DNA from: Cephalopachus bancanus
Taxonomy: Eukaryota > Chordata > Mammalia > Primates > Tarsiidae
NCBI GenBank assembly: GCA_027257055.1
Contig: JAPVLO010000044.1
Coordinates: forward strand, 4,278,001-4,342,000
Length of the DNA: 64,000 bases
Reading direction: 5' to 3'
Numbering within the stretch: the first letter of the stretch is position 1; every line of letters begins with the position of its first letter. Shown piece by piece: positions 12,011 to 24,189 of the stretch. The position numbers and the translations under genes are program-made. The notes below the pieces were generated by a model. It had not been told where the DNA came from, searched no databases, and saw only the letters and a list, made by a program, of their open reading frames with translations.

Positions 12011-13419
12011 GTCCATATATTAGTGCTGTAGAAGACTATGATTAACACTATCTACCCCTGGAATGATCACTATTGTTATGAAAGGAGGTACCAAGATTGG
12101 CCAGCCAGGGTAGGGTAGGTATGTAGTTTTGGGGCAAGAAATAGAGACTACCATTTCCATTACAATAGAATGAGGGAAGAATGGTTCTCAAATGAAAAAA
12201 ACAAAAGAGCAGGAAAAGCAACACATATTCATTACAGGAGCCACTAAGTGTTTTAGAGCAAGGAAGTGATGGGATGTAACATGATGAAACGAAGGAGAAA
12301 CATGGATCAACTAGGCAGACGAGCTGGTGGATTAAAGGAGCTGGTTGTTACAATAATCAAAATGGAGTGATAAAGAACTTAGCCTTAGGGATAGTAGTAG
12401 AAAACAAAAAAAGAAAGAAAAGGTTCAAAAGCACCAGACTATTTGCACTTCCAACTATGAAGGATTAACAGTGTATAAGTGTCTAGACTTACCCTACCAC
12501 CATAAACAATTAGGAAATTGTACAAAGTATATCAAACTGTTTTCAGATATTAGACAATAGGTAATAAGACCATGATTTCTGAGTGAAGGGAAACAAACAA
12601 GGTGAACTCCTTAATTATTCCTACTTTCTGCATGAAGTCAATTTCTGGTGGCACAAGGAAGAGAAGTCTAAATAAAGCACAGAGGGTATTGCTGAATTGG
12701 GGAGACAGATTGGATTTGGGGGAGGTAAGGTAGTTAAAATCTGTGGTGCAGAACATCAAGAAAGAGAAGCTATCATATCAAGGAGCTATCAGAGCATGTG
12801 TTTCAAATTTGTACATGAGGATTCCTTTGAGTCTTTGACTAAATATCAAACTGTGTATGGTAAGACTCCATAAACCTAGTGAAAGACAAAACCCTAGGGA
12901 AAGAATAATTGCTAAAGAGCTATAAGCCAGATAATTTCCAGAGCTCAATCTGAACTTAGAATCATTCAAATTCTCACCAGCAAGAGTAGAGAGACTTCAC
13001 CAAATTCACAAGGTTTTTAATAGAGGGCCCAAAAGGATCAGCTCTTATTAGTTAGGTTAAACTAATCTTAGAGGAAAGATTACTCTAGAGTTACCTTTAA
13101 CAAATTTAAAAACAAGCTTTAAGAGAATCAAGCTAACCTGCAAGTAGCTTAGCTGCCTGCCAGAACAAAGTCCAATGCTCTTAAACGATCACAGCAAAAT
13201 GCAGTACAGTACTAATGGCACAAAATTTGCAATGTCCAGCATTCAATTCAAAATTGCAAGACGTATGTAGCAGCAAGAAAATGTGATCCCAAATAAGGGG
13301 GGAAATAACCAATAGACACAAGCCTAGAAAAGACAAAAATATAATTAACAAACAGAGATATTAGAAGAACTTTAAAAAATATATTCAAAGTGCTTCACTA
13401 GTTTTAAAAGCACAAACAT

Positions 13420-13918
13420 AATGAGAAAAGGAGTTTGCCTCTGGGATCCATCCCCTCCCAGCCTGGCTAGAAAGCAGCTACCAGCAAGGATTGAGTTCCT
13501 GGAATATGGTAGCTGGAGTTGCACGGGAATTTTGTTTTCTGCACCACTCCACATGGGTTTCAGCAGAGCACAGGTGTGGGTAAGGCAGTTTCTCATGTGG
13601 GACTGGAGTCCCACAAAACTCAGGGAGCCCTCCAAGTCCATTGCAGTAGTTCAGAACTCCTAAATGTTCCTCACTCACCTTCCCCACTTCATCTGTATGT
13701 TGCCGGTGGTCTGTGCCTTATCCAGAGGAGAGTCTGGCTAGCTACAGCCCAAATTGATAGATTTTTCTCTTCTTTGCCCTATGCGGTTATTATCACTTCT
13801 TTGATGAGTTGTGGAATGTGCTGCTGGTCCTGTTTTTCTCTCAGTTCTGAGCAAACGCTATCTTGGTTTACTCCATGAGAGAAACACACTCTAGCTGCCC
13901 CATGTCGACCATCTTAAT
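13420..13918 (-). mobile_element. Fragment of L1 5'UTR only, antisense
   Basis: On the minus strand it starts near AATTAAGATGGTCGACATGG followed by CAGCTAGAGTG and TTTCTCTCATGG, matching the 5' terminus of the L1 at 36864 (CAGCTAGAGTGAATCTCTCTCCCATGG in the element, seen here in parts). Internally, CCACATGGGTTTCAGCAGAG matches the rc of 37510-37540. Only about 500 bp of 5'UTR is present, with no ORF and no 3' poly-A, which is the reverse of the usual 5' truncation. It lies within the ancient L1 ORF1 region. Confidence 0.75.
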
Positions 13919-15367
13919 TCTGTCTTGGAAGTTATTCTTTTAAATGAAATTATCAGAGATAAAAAATACAACCACTCATGAAAACATTTACTGAATAGGA
14001 ATAACTGCATACTAAATACTGCAGATGAAAATAACTATATAATTGAATAAAAACAGTAGAAACTAATCAAAATAAAGCATAAAACAGAAAAAAGACTGAA
14101 AAATTAACAGTCTCAGTAACTTATGGAATAGCATCAGACAGTTTAATATTCATATAATCGAAGTCCCTGAAGGAGAGATAGATAAACACAAAAAATTTTG
14201 AAAAAACAATGCCAAAAATTTTTACAAATTTGATAAAAATCACAAAACAATGGATCCAAGAAGTTCAACTAATGCCAAACAGGATAAATATAAAGCAAAG
14301 CACACCAAAATACATTTTAACAAATTCCTGAAAGCCAGAGGGAAAGACATAATATGTACAGAGGAACAAAGATGAAAATGATGTTATACCTCTCATCAGA
14401 AATCCAGAAAACAATAAGACAACATCTTTAAAATGCTGAGAAAAAAATTTATCAACTTAGAATTCTATATATAGTGAAAATATATCTCAAAAATGAAGGC
14501 AAATAAAAACATTTTCAGAAAACAAAAGCTGAGATAATTCATCACTACCATATCTGTGCTACAAGAAATGTTAAAAGGAGTACCTCAGGCAGTAGAAAAT
14601 TATATGGAAGCATTCATATAAACAAAACAAAAAAAGGTTTTTTTCACTTTTAAAATGTCTTTAAAGATAATTGACTGAAGCAAAAATAATATATTTGGAA
14701 CACAAGAAAAAAGTAAAGTATAAACACATAGTATGGAAGGGGGAGATGGGAGTATATTATTGTAAAATTCTTATATTTCACATTAAATGGTATAATATTT
14801 GAAGGTAGCCTGTGATGTTAATGGTGTATATTTTAAATCCTAGAGTACCTAATAAAAAGTTTTGAAGGATACTTAGTTAGTAAAGCAATAATTGAAATTA
14901 AAAGGCACACTAGAAAAACACTCAATCCAAAAATAGCAGTCAGTGGGTAAAGGCCAGATGAAAGAAACAGAAAACAGATATCAAGATGGTAGACTTAAAC
15001 CTGTGTCAATATTGCATTAAGTGTAAATGATCTAAATATTTCAATTAAAAGACAGATTGTCAAATTAGAGTTTTTTAAAGCATGACCCAATTATATGCTG
15101 AATTTTTGAAGCTCACTTTAATTTAAATTTTAAATTTAAAAACTCACTTTAAATATTGAAACACAAATAAGTTAAGTATAAAAGTACAGAAAAAGATATA
15201 TTATGCAATCAGTAAAGAAAATAAGGCTGGAATGGTTATGTTAATATCAGACAAAGCAAACTTCAGAACAAGGACTATTAAAAGGAATATTTCATAATGA
15301 TAAAGCGTCCATCTATCCATGCAAATCAATATGCTATTTATAACAGAGCTTCAAAATACATGAATTA

Positions 15368-15673
15368 GGCTGAATGTGGTGGCTCACACCTGTAGTCCCA
15401 GCACTTTGGGAGGTGAAGGCAAAAGTATTGCCTGAGCCCAGGGGTTTGAGATCAGCCTGGGCAACTTGGCTAGACCTCATCTCTATAATAATCATAAATT
15501 AGCCAGACATGGTAGCACGTGACTGTAGTTACAGCTACTTGGCAGGAGGTTGAAGTGGAAGGATTGCCTGAGTCCAGCAAGTCAAGGCTGCAGTAGCCAT
15601 GAGTGTGCCACTGCACTCCAGCCTAGGCAACATAGTAAGAATTCAACTCAAAAAAAAAGAAGAAGAAGAAGAA
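15368..15673 (+). mobile_element. Alu, older copy
   Basis: A dimer starting GGCTGAATGTGGTGGCTC and ending CAACTC plus an A/GAA-rich tail. It splits ORF2 endonuclease DNA of the ancient L1. No clean TSD was found by eye. Confidence 0.92.
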
Positions 15674-15933
15674 TCAAAAACTGACAGAATTGAAAAATAA
15701 AACAAAATAATTCATAATTACAGTTGAATATTTCAACACTCTTGTCTCTATAACTAATAGAATAAGTAGACAACAAATCAATAAGACTACAGAGAACTTA
15801 ACGTTTTTAATCAACTGTACATAATTGGCATTTACAGACTATTCCACCCAAAAACAGTAATACACATTCTCTTTCAACAAGATAGACTATATGCTAGGTA
15901 ATAAAACTCATCCTAATAAATATTAAAGAATTG

Positions 15934-16232
15934 ACGACCAGGCACAGTGGCTCATGCTTGTGATCTCAGCACTTTGAGATGCCAAGGCGAGAGGATTGTT
16001 TGATCTCAGGAGTTCGAGGCCAGCATGGGCAACATGGCAAAACTTCATCTCTACAATAAATAAAAAAATTAGCCTGATGTGATGGCACATGTCTATGGTC
16101 CCAGCTACTCAAAAGGCTGAGGTGGAAGGATCAACTGTGCCCAGCAGGTCAAGACTGCAGTGGCCAAGATCATGCACTGAACTCCAGCCTGGGCAACAGA
16201 GTGAGACTCTGACTCAAAAAAAAAAAAAAAAA
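15934..16232 (+). mobile_element. Alu
   Basis: A dimer with an 18-base poly-A tail. The TSD ATTAAAGAATT is exact at 15922-15932 and 16233-16243. It is inserted in ORF2 DNA of the ancient L1. Confidence 0.95.
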
Positions 16233-16377
16233 ATTAAAGAATTAAAATCATGCAAAATACATCTCTGGGATGTATTTAAATTAGAAATCAATATAATAGA
16301 ATACCTGAAAAATTCCCAAATATTCACAAATTTTAAAATCACATTTCTCAATAATACAAGAGTAAAGAAAGAAATCA

Positions 16378-17909
16378 ACCACTTCTCCCCCAGACTCCTT
16401 GGTAATCTGTTAGTGGGAGATCCTTGCCGCCATCCCTTTGCTTTCTCCAGTGCCACAGAGTTCTTCAAGTTCCCATTACACATGAGGGCATCTCTATCCA
16501 CATCAGTCAGGCTGGTGAACAGATTGGCAATGCCTGCTGGGAGCTTTAGTGCCCGACACATGGCACACAGCCTGATGGTCAAATGCCAAGTAACAAGATC
16601 ATTGAGGGAGCAGATGACTTCTTCAACACTTTTTTCAGTGATATGGGCACTGGCAAGCATGTACCCAGGACAGTGTTTGTAGACCTAGAACTCATGGTCA
16701 TTGATGAAGTTTTCACTGGATCTACCACGAGCTCTTCTACCAGGAACAGCTCATCAGAGACAAGGAAGATGCTGCCAATAACTATACCCAAGAACACTAT
16801 ACCATTGGCAAGGATAACATTGACCTTGTCTTGGACCAAATTCACAAGATGGCAGATCACTGTACAAGTCTCTGGGCTTTGTGGTTTTCTGCAGCTTGGA
16901 TGAGAGAATTGGTTCTGGGTTCACCTCCCTGCTGATGGAACATCTCTGCTGATTATGGAAAGAAGTCTAAGCTGGAGTTCTCCATTTTCCCAGCCTCTAG
17001 CTTTCCACAGCTGTAGTTGGGTCCTACAACTCCATCCTCACACCACCGTGGAACACTTTGATATACCTTCATGGCAGATAACAAGGCCATTTATGACATC
17101 TGTCATAGAAAACTGGTTATTGAGTGCCCAACATACACTAACCTTAACCGACTTATTAACCAGATTGTGTCCTCCCATTGCATCCCTCAGATTTGAGGGA
17201 GCCTTGAATGATGACCTGACAGAATTCCAGACCAACCTAGTAACCTACTCCCATATTCACTTCCCTCTGGCCAACATATTCTCCTGTCATCTCTGCTGAG
17301 AAAGTCTATCATGAACAGCTCACTGTAAGAGAGATCATTAATGCTTGCTTTACATTACATTACATTACAATGGTGAAATGTAATGCTTATCATGGCTTTT
17401 TACCTGTTGTATCATAATAACATGGCTCCCAAAGATATCAATGCTACCATTACCACCATCAAGACCAAGTGTACCATCCATTTTGTTGATTGATGCCCCA
17501 CCAGCTTCACAATTGGCATTAATTACCAGCCTCCTGCTGTGATATCTTGTGGAAACCTAGCCAAGGTACGAAAAGCTGTGTGCATAATAAGCAGCACCAC
17601 AGCCTTTGCTGAATCTTGGGCTCACTTAGACCACTAGTTTGACCTGATGTATGCCAAGTGTGCCTTTGTTCACTGGTACATAGGTGGGAATGGAGGAGGA
17701 GAGTTTTCTGAGGCCCATGAGGACATGGCTGCCCTTGAGAAGGATCATGAAGAGGTTGGAGCAGATAATGCTGAGGGAGAGGATGAGGGTGAAGAGTGTT
17801 CAGCTGACAGCTATAATTTTACACTTCACTGTCTTGGACTGTCTTATTTCTGTTCTGTGAAACTGTCCATTGTGACACTGAACAGTCAATAAAAGTGAAT
17901 GTTCAAAAA
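16378..17909 (+). pseudogene. TUBA1C: Processed pseudogene of alpha-tubulin (TUBA1C-like)
   Basis: An intronless copy of an alpha-tubulin mRNA. The region equivalent to the coding sequence runs from ATG 16482 to about 17802. Recognisable blocks are [20 protein letters not shown], then VIDEV, the LTEFQTNLV region (about 17218) and [14 protein letters not shown] (17647). The C-terminal tail [16 protein letters not shown] is closest to TUBA1C. Multiple frameshifts break the frame; the terminal tyrosine codon became TGT and the stop became TCA. A 3'UTR with AATAAA at 17888-17893 and a short A-run follow. The TSD AAAGAAATCA is exact at 16368-16377 and 17910-17919, inside the ancient L1. Non-functional as tubulin; assignment to 1C and not 1A/1B rests on the tail. 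Confidence 0.95.
17345..17369. repeat. Short (ATTAC)n tract
   Basis: Four or so ATTAC units (TTACATTACATTACATTACA) lie inside the tubulin pseudogene, where the parent mRNA codes for ordinary protein, so this is a post-insertion expansion or replacement. Confidence 0.7.
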
Positions 17910-18302
17910 AAAGAAATCACAATAGTAATAATACAACACTTAAAGCTTAATTAAAGTAAAACTGCAACACATAAAAATTTGAGGGATATAGTTAAAAATG
18001 TACTTGGAAAGAAATTTGTACTTGCAAGTGCTTTAAAATCAATTACCTAAAATCCCATCTAAGAATCTGTAATTCTACTTTTTTTTTTCACTGATGGCCA
18101 ATGTGATTTTTCCTTTCCTCTTTTAATTTTTATTGAAAATTGTGGGATACAATTCAGGGCTAGGTATACATATAGTCACCATGCAGTTACCCTTATCAGT
18201 GAAGTGTGACCCCCCCTTCCCCAGGCAGATATCTTCTACTGTCAATCCCACTTCCCCATCCTCCTACCCACCTCCCCACAGTTTTCCGCCACTTTCAATC
18301 TC

Positions 18303-18590
18303 TTTTTTTTTTTTTTGAGTTGGAGTCTCACTCTGTCGCCTAGACTGGAGTGCAGTGGCCGCTCCCGGCCACCGCAGCCTCGGCCTGCTGGGCTCCGGCG
18401 ATCCTTCCGCCTCAGCCTTCCGAGTAGCCAGAATTACAGGCGCGCACTACCACGCCCAGCTAATTTCTTGATTTATTGTAGAGATGAGGTCTCGCCTGCC
18501 CAGGTGGGTCTCGAACCTGCAGGCTCAGGCAATCCACTCACCTCAACCTCCCAAAGGCGCGGGATTACGGCTGAGCCACTGAGCCCAGCT
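18303..18590 (-). mobile_element. Alu, young lineage-specific subfamily
   Basis: An antisense dimer with poly-T at its start. The TSD TCAATCTCTTT is exact at 18295-18305 and 18590-18600. It has the shortened left arm and the GGCGCGGGATTAC variant. It sits in the 3'UTR of the young L1, so it post-dates it. Confidence 0.95.
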
Positions 18591-18599
18591 CAATCTCTT

Positions 18600-21440
18600 T
18601 CTTATAGTAATATAGTAGTTGTTCAAGGTCCACTTATGAGTGAGAACATGTGATACTCAGCTCTTTGTTTCTGTGAGTGATCACTCAGTATTATAAACTC
18701 TAATTTCATCCAGGTTGCTGCGAAGTTCATGATTTTGTTCTTCTTTATGGCTGCATAGTATTTCATTGAGTATATGTACCACATTTTTTTTTTTATTCAG
18801 CTCTCTTTAGATGGGCAGCTTGGCTGGTTCCATGTTCTTGCTATTGTGAACAATCCTGCGATAAATATACATGTGAAAGTATCTTTTTTTATAGAGTCAC
18901 CTGCATTCTTCTGGGTATATTTCCAGTAGGGGGATTGCGGGATCATATGGAAGGTCGATTTTTAGAACTTTTAGGAATCACCACACTGATTTCCACAGAG
19001 GCTGAACTAGTTTGCACTCCCACCAACAGTGTAGAAGTGTTCCCTTTTTGCCACATACTCTCCAGTATGTTATTTTTTTAATTATTGATGATGGCCATTC
19101 TGACTGGAGTTAGGTGGTATCTCAGTGCAGTTTTAATTTGCATCTCCTTGATGACTAGTGAGGCTGAACATTTTTTCATATATCTGTTGGCCTTTCTTAT
19201 ATCTTCTTTTGAGAGGTGTCTATTCATATCTTTAGCACACTTTGTAATAGCACTGTTTTTTTATTTTCAGCACGTTTGAGTTCCTTGTAGATCCTTGATG
19301 TTAGGCCTTTGTCAGACTTGGAGTTGGCAAATATTTTTTGCCTAGTCTGTGGGCTGTCTCCCTGCTCTCTTGATGGTTTCTTTGGCTTTGCAAAAGCTTA
19401 TCAGTTTAATGAGGTCCCATTTGTCTACCTTATCTCTTATGGCCTGGGTACTTCGGGTTTTGATCAGGAATTGGTTGCCAGTTCCAACTTCCATGAGAGT
19501 GTCTCCTGCATTTTCTAAGGTTCTTACAGTGAAAGGTTTCACATTTAGGTCTGTGATCCATTTAAAGTTAATCTTTGTGTATGGGGATAGGTAGGAGTCC
19601 TGTTTTAATCTTCTGCATGTGGTCAGTCAGTTTTCCCAGTGCCATTTACTGAATGGGTTCTCCTCTCCCCAGTAGTGGGTGGTGGAGGCTTTGTCAAAGA
19701 TGAGTTGGCTGAGAAATTGAAGTTTTTCTTCTGGAATCTCTATCCTGTTTCATTGGTCTATATGCCTGTTCTTGTACCAATACTAATCTGTTTTGATTAT
19801 TGTAGCTTCATAGCATAAAGTCTTGGAGTGTTATACCTCCTGCTTTTTTTTTTTTTTTTTTTGCTGAGGATTGTTTTGGTGATTTGTGGTCATCTAAATT
19901 TCCATATGAATTCCTGTATTGTTTTTTCTAGATCTGAGAAGAATGTTGCTGGTAATTTGATGGGTATTCCATTAAATCTGTAGATTGCCTTAGGTAAAAT
20001 GGAAATCTTCACAATGTTGATTCTTCCAATCCATGAGCATGGAATATTTTTCCACTTGTTTGTGTCATCTTTGATTTCTTTGAGCAGTTTTCTTTGTAGT
20101 TTTCATTGTAAAGGTCTTTTACATCTCTGGTTAGGAAGATGCCAGGGTATTTAATTTTTTTGTGGCTACTGTAAATACAATTGTGCTTTTTATTTGGGTT
20201 TCTGTTTGTTTATTATTGGTGTATAGAAATGCGATTGTCTTTTGTACATTTATTTTATACCCTGAGACTTTGCCAAAGTCCTTTATCAATGCAAGGTTTT
20301 TGGCAGATTCTCTTGGGTTTTTAAGGTACACAATAATGTCATCTGCAAAGAGAGAGAGTTTGACTTCCATTTTTCCTATTTGGATACCCCTGATCGCCAT
20401 CTCTCCTCTGATTGCTCTAGCTAGGACTTCCAAAACTATGTTGAACAGAAGGGGTGAGAGTGGGCATCCTTGTCTTGTTCCAGTTTTCGGGGGAAATGGT
20501 TCCAATTTTTGTCTGTTTAGGAGTATGCTGGCTGTGGGTTTCTCATAGATGAATTTTACTATTTTGAGTTATGTTCCACCTACACCTAGATGTTCGAGGG
20601 TTTTTATTAAGAAGCGGTGCTTGATTTTATCAAAAACTTTTTCTGCATCTAATGATATAATCATATGATTTCTGTTTTTATGTCTATTGGTGTATTTAAT
20701 TACATTTATGGTCTTACAAATGCTGAAGTAGCCTTGCATCCCAGGGATGAAGCCTACTTGGTCATGATGGATGATTTTTGAGATGTGTTGTTGAATCCAG
20801 TTTGCTAGGATCTTGTTGAGAAGTTTAGCATCTATGTTCATCAAAGATATTGGCCTGTAGTTCTCTTTCTTTGTTGGGTCTTTATCAGGCTTGGGTATCA
20901 ATGTGGTATTAACTTCAAAAAATGATTTGGGGAGAGTTCCATCTTTCTCAATTGCCTGGAATACTTTCAATAGGATTGGTATCAGCTCCTCCTTGTATGT
21001 TTTGTAGAATTCTGCTGGAAAGCCATCTGGTCCAGGACTTTTTTTGTAGGTAGTTTTCTTATGACATAATCAATTTCCTTGACTGTTATTGGTCTATTTA
21101 GCGTCTCAGTTTCTTCTTGTTTCAACCTAGGGAGGTTGTGTGATATCAAAAAGTCCTCCATTTCCTTTAGGTTTTCAAATTTGCTTACATACAATTGTAC
21201 ATAGTAGTCTCTGATAATCTTTTGTATTTCTTCAGGGGCAGTTGTGACTTCATCTTTTGTGTTTCTGATTGAGTTTATTTAGGCTTTCTCTCTCTTCTTC
21301 TTGGTCAGTCTGGCTAGGGGACCATGTATCTTGTTTATCCTTTCAAAGAACTAGCTTTTTGTTTCTTTGATTTTTTTGTATTATCTTTTTGTCTTCTGTG
21401 TCCTGGATTTGGGCTTCTGTGTAATTCTACTTCTTTTGCT
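18600..21440 (-). pseudogene. L1 ORF2 remnant with intact FADD box
   Basis: Minus-strand frames read, from 21194 down: [20 protein letters not shown] (Z region), [20 protein letters not shown] (fingers), [19 protein letters not shown] text and [20 protein letters not shown]. They continue to [16 protein letters not shown] at 20505-20131, which keeps the RT catalytic FADD. The endonuclease domain is missing through 5' truncation, and frameshifts near 20550 and 20975 split the frame. Dead as an element, but less decayed than ORF2 at 1-3035. Confidence 0.92.
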
Positions 21441-21481
21441 ACAGGGTTTTAAATAAAAAATTGTAAAAACAATTATAAATC

Positions 21482-21787
21482 AGCTGGGCTCAGTGTCTTA
21501 GCCTGTAATCCCGCGCCTTTGGGAGGCTGAGGTGAGTGGATTGCCTGAGCCCGCGGGTTCAAGACCCGCCTGGCAGTGAGACCTCATCTCTACAATAAAT
21601 CAAAAAACAGCTGGGCGTGGTAGCACACGCCTGTAATTCCGGCTATTCGGAAGGGTGAGGTGGAAGGATCGCCGGAGCCCAGCAGGTCGAGGCTGCGGTG
21701 GCTGGGAGCGGCCACTGCACTCCAGTCTGGGCGACAGAGTGAGACTCCAACTCAAAAATAATAATAATCATAATCATAATCATAATC
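21482..21787 (+). mobile_element. Alu, young subfamily, with (ATAATC)n tail
   Basis: A dimer with CCCGCGCCTTTGGGAGG and the shortened CTGGCAGTGAGACC junction. The tail has evolved into AATAATAATC/ATAATC repeats to 21787. A probable TSD ATAAATC is at 21475-21481 and 21788-21794. Confidence 0.93.
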
Positions 21788-22338
21788 ATAAATCTATGGT
21801 GATAGGTACACAATATATAAAGGTGACTTTGTGGCATAAATAACAAAATGGGCTGAGCTAATTTTGTATACAATCAAAATTAAATTTGTATCAACTCAAA
21901 ATAAGTAGCCATAAATTGTATGTTGTATGAGAGCCATAAAGCAAATAAATATGAAATACACACAAAAACAAATTAAATAAAATGTGTCATTACAAAAATA
22001 AATTAAACCCAATGTAATATAGTAAAAAATAAATGAGGGATTAAAAAGCTATAAGGCATCTAGAAAACAACAAAATGCAAAAGGAATTCCGTCTCTATTA
22101 GTAATTACTTTAAATGTAAGTGGATTAAACTCTCCAATCAAAAGGCGTAAATTGACAGGATTTTTTAAAAGCCTTATTCAACTAAATGCTATCTACAAGA
22201 GGCTCACTTTAGATCTAAGGAACTCACAAGTTGAAAGTGAAAAGATGGAAAAAGATAATATATGAAAGCAATAACCAAAAGAGAGCAGAGTTGGCTATAC
22301 TATCAAATAAAATAGACTTTAAGTCAAAAACTATCACA

Positions 22339-22392
22339 ATGCTTGCTTCAGCAGCCCAAATACTAAAATTGGAATGATACTGAGAAGATTAG
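22339..22392 (+). pseudogene. RNU6: U6 snRNA retrocopy, 3'-truncated
   Basis: GCTTGCTTCAGCAGCCCAAA, then TACTAAAATTGGAATGATAC and GAGAAGATTAG, follow human U6 nucleotides 2 to about 55 with roughly six substitutions; the remaining half of U6 is absent. An A/G-rich 40 bp stretch follows before ancient L1 ORF2 text resumes (AAAGAACATTATTTATTGAT). U6 is the spliceosomal RNA most often retrocopied by L1 machinery. With the central ACAGAGA region altered (ATACTGAGAAG) and no 3' half, it cannot be functional. Confidence 0.88.
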
Positions 22393-23885
22393 TAAAGAAA
22401 AAGTTAAAGAGAGAAAGAGAAACAGTTACAAAAACAAAAAAGAACATTATTTATTGATAAAAGGATCATTTACCATGAAAACAAAATGGTTATCAAACAT
22501 TAGAGCTCCAAAATGTGTAAAGCAAACTGACCGTATTGAAAAGAGAAATAGACAACTTTACAATAATAATAAGACTTCAATATCCCACTCTCAATAATGG
22601 CTAGAACTGACTTCAATAAGGAAATTGAAGACTTGAACACCACAAACCTAGTGGGCCTAATAGACATATGCAGAACACTCCACCCAATATTAGCAGGACA
22701 CACATTTAATTCTCCAGAATAAGCAATATATTAAGTTTTTTTAAGTCTTCATAAATTTATTAAACATTAAAATCACACCAAGTGTCACAGGAATGAAAAT
22801 CAGGAGCAAAAGAATATCTGGAAGATGCACAAACGTGAAAATTAACGCATTGTTAAACAACCAATAAGTTAAAGAGAAAATCATAAAGAAAAATAAAAAT
22901 ATCTTGAGATAAAAAAATATTGTTTCAAAAAAGTAAAATACAGCATACCAAAAATTATGAGGTGTAGCAAAAGCAATTCTACAGGAAAAAATTATGACTA
23001 TAAGTAATAACATTAATAAGAGGAAAGATTTCAAATCAACAACCTAAATATATACATACCTTAACAAACTAGAAAAATAATAGCAAGTAAACCCAAAGCT
23101 AACAGAAGGAGGGAGATAATCATAAATATTTTATTATAAAATATAAAATTAAATGTGATAGAAAAAAAATCAAACCAAAAGTTGCTTCTTCAAAAAAATT
23201 TTTAAAATTGACAAATATTTAGCTAGATTAACTAAAAAAAGAGAAAATATTTCAATTATTAAAATCATAAGTAAAAAGTAGAGGCATCTACCAGTTCTAC
23301 AGAAATAAAAATGACTATAGGAGTGTACTATCAACAATTGTACACCAACAAATTGAATACTAAAAAAAATGGACAAGTTCCTAGAAACACACAGCCTACC
23401 AAGACTGAATCATGAAGAAAGTCTGAACAGACCTATAAATAGTAAGAATATTGAATCAGTAATTTTAAATCTCACTACAAAATGTCTGGATCAGATGGTT
23501 TTACTGGTGAATCCTACCAAACAAATTTAAAGAACAGTAATCTTTCTGAAACTTCCAAAATACTAAGAAAAGGGAACACTTCTAACTCATTCTGAGGCCA
23601 GCATTACCTGATACCAAAGCCTGATAAAGAAACTTCAAGTAAAAAACAAAAACAAAAACAAAACTACAAGCCAATATCCCTTAAAAACATTGATGTAAAA
23701 ATTGTCAATAATTTATCAGCATATTAAAATGACTATAAACCACGACCAAGTGAAATTTATTCCTGGAATGCAAGGATAGTTCAACGCACAAAAATAATAA
23801 TAATAATATACCACATTAATATAATGAAGTTTAAAAAAGCCACATGAGGATGAGGAAAGGCATTTGGCAAAATAAAACACCCTGT

Positions 23886-24180
23886 CTGGGTACGGTGGCT
23901 CATGATTATAATCCCAGCAATTTGGGAGACAAAGGTGAGAGGATTACCTGAGCCTGCAAGTACAAGACCAGCCTGGGAAACTTGGCAAGACCTCATTTCT
24001 GTAATAAATTTTTTAAAAATTAGCCAGGCATGGTGGCATGCGCCTGTAGTTCCAGCTACATGGGAGGTTGAGGCAGAAAGATCATCTAACCCCAGCAGGT
24101 CAAAGCTGCAGTGGCCAAGAATGTGCCACTGCCTTCTAGCCTGGGTGGCACAGTGAGAATCTAACTCAAGAAAAATAAAA
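23886..24180 (+). mobile_element. Alu, older copy
   Basis: A dimer starting CTGGGTACGGTGGCTCATG and ending TCTAACTC plus an A-rich tail (AAGAAAAATAAAAAATAAG). It is inserted in ORF2 of the second ancient L1. Confidence 0.92.
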
Positions 24181-24189
24181 AATAAGATA

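Larger units (their letters stand above)
12430..18060 (+). mobile_element. Ancient L1 LINE, plus strand, heavily interrupted
   Basis: The 5'UTR/ORF1-type text (about 12430-13400, 13925-14640) includes ATTCTATATATAGTGAAAAT and CTACAAGAAATGTTAAAAGG, the ORF1 region of old mammalian L1M elements. ORF2 endonuclease DNA follows (15000-15360, 15674-15932, 16245-16377, 17920-18060; e.g. GCTGGAATGGTTATGTTAAT). It is interrupted by an L1 5'UTR fragment, two Alus and the tubulin pseudogene, whose TSDs show that the L1 was there first. All frames are degenerate. Confidence 0.85.
18108..21444 (-). mobile_element. Young-type L1, 5'-truncated
   Basis: The minus strand runs from the ORF2 Z/RT region (about 21444, truncated) to a 3'UTR ending near 18108. 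The 3' end carries the GTATACCTA.CC.TGAA signature shared with the copies at 24190, 24906 and 28678. Frames retain long conserved pieces. An Alu interrupts the 3'UTR (18303-18590). The right junction (about 21444) is followed by an A-rich stretch and an Alu. No unambiguous TSD was found. Confidence 0.92.

Noticed and set aside
22741..23034. A 97-codon hydrophobic minus-strand frame that looks like a membrane protein
   Set aside because: It is the antisense of A-rich ancient L1 ORF2 sequence; poly-Phe/Leu/Ile results from T-rich codons.
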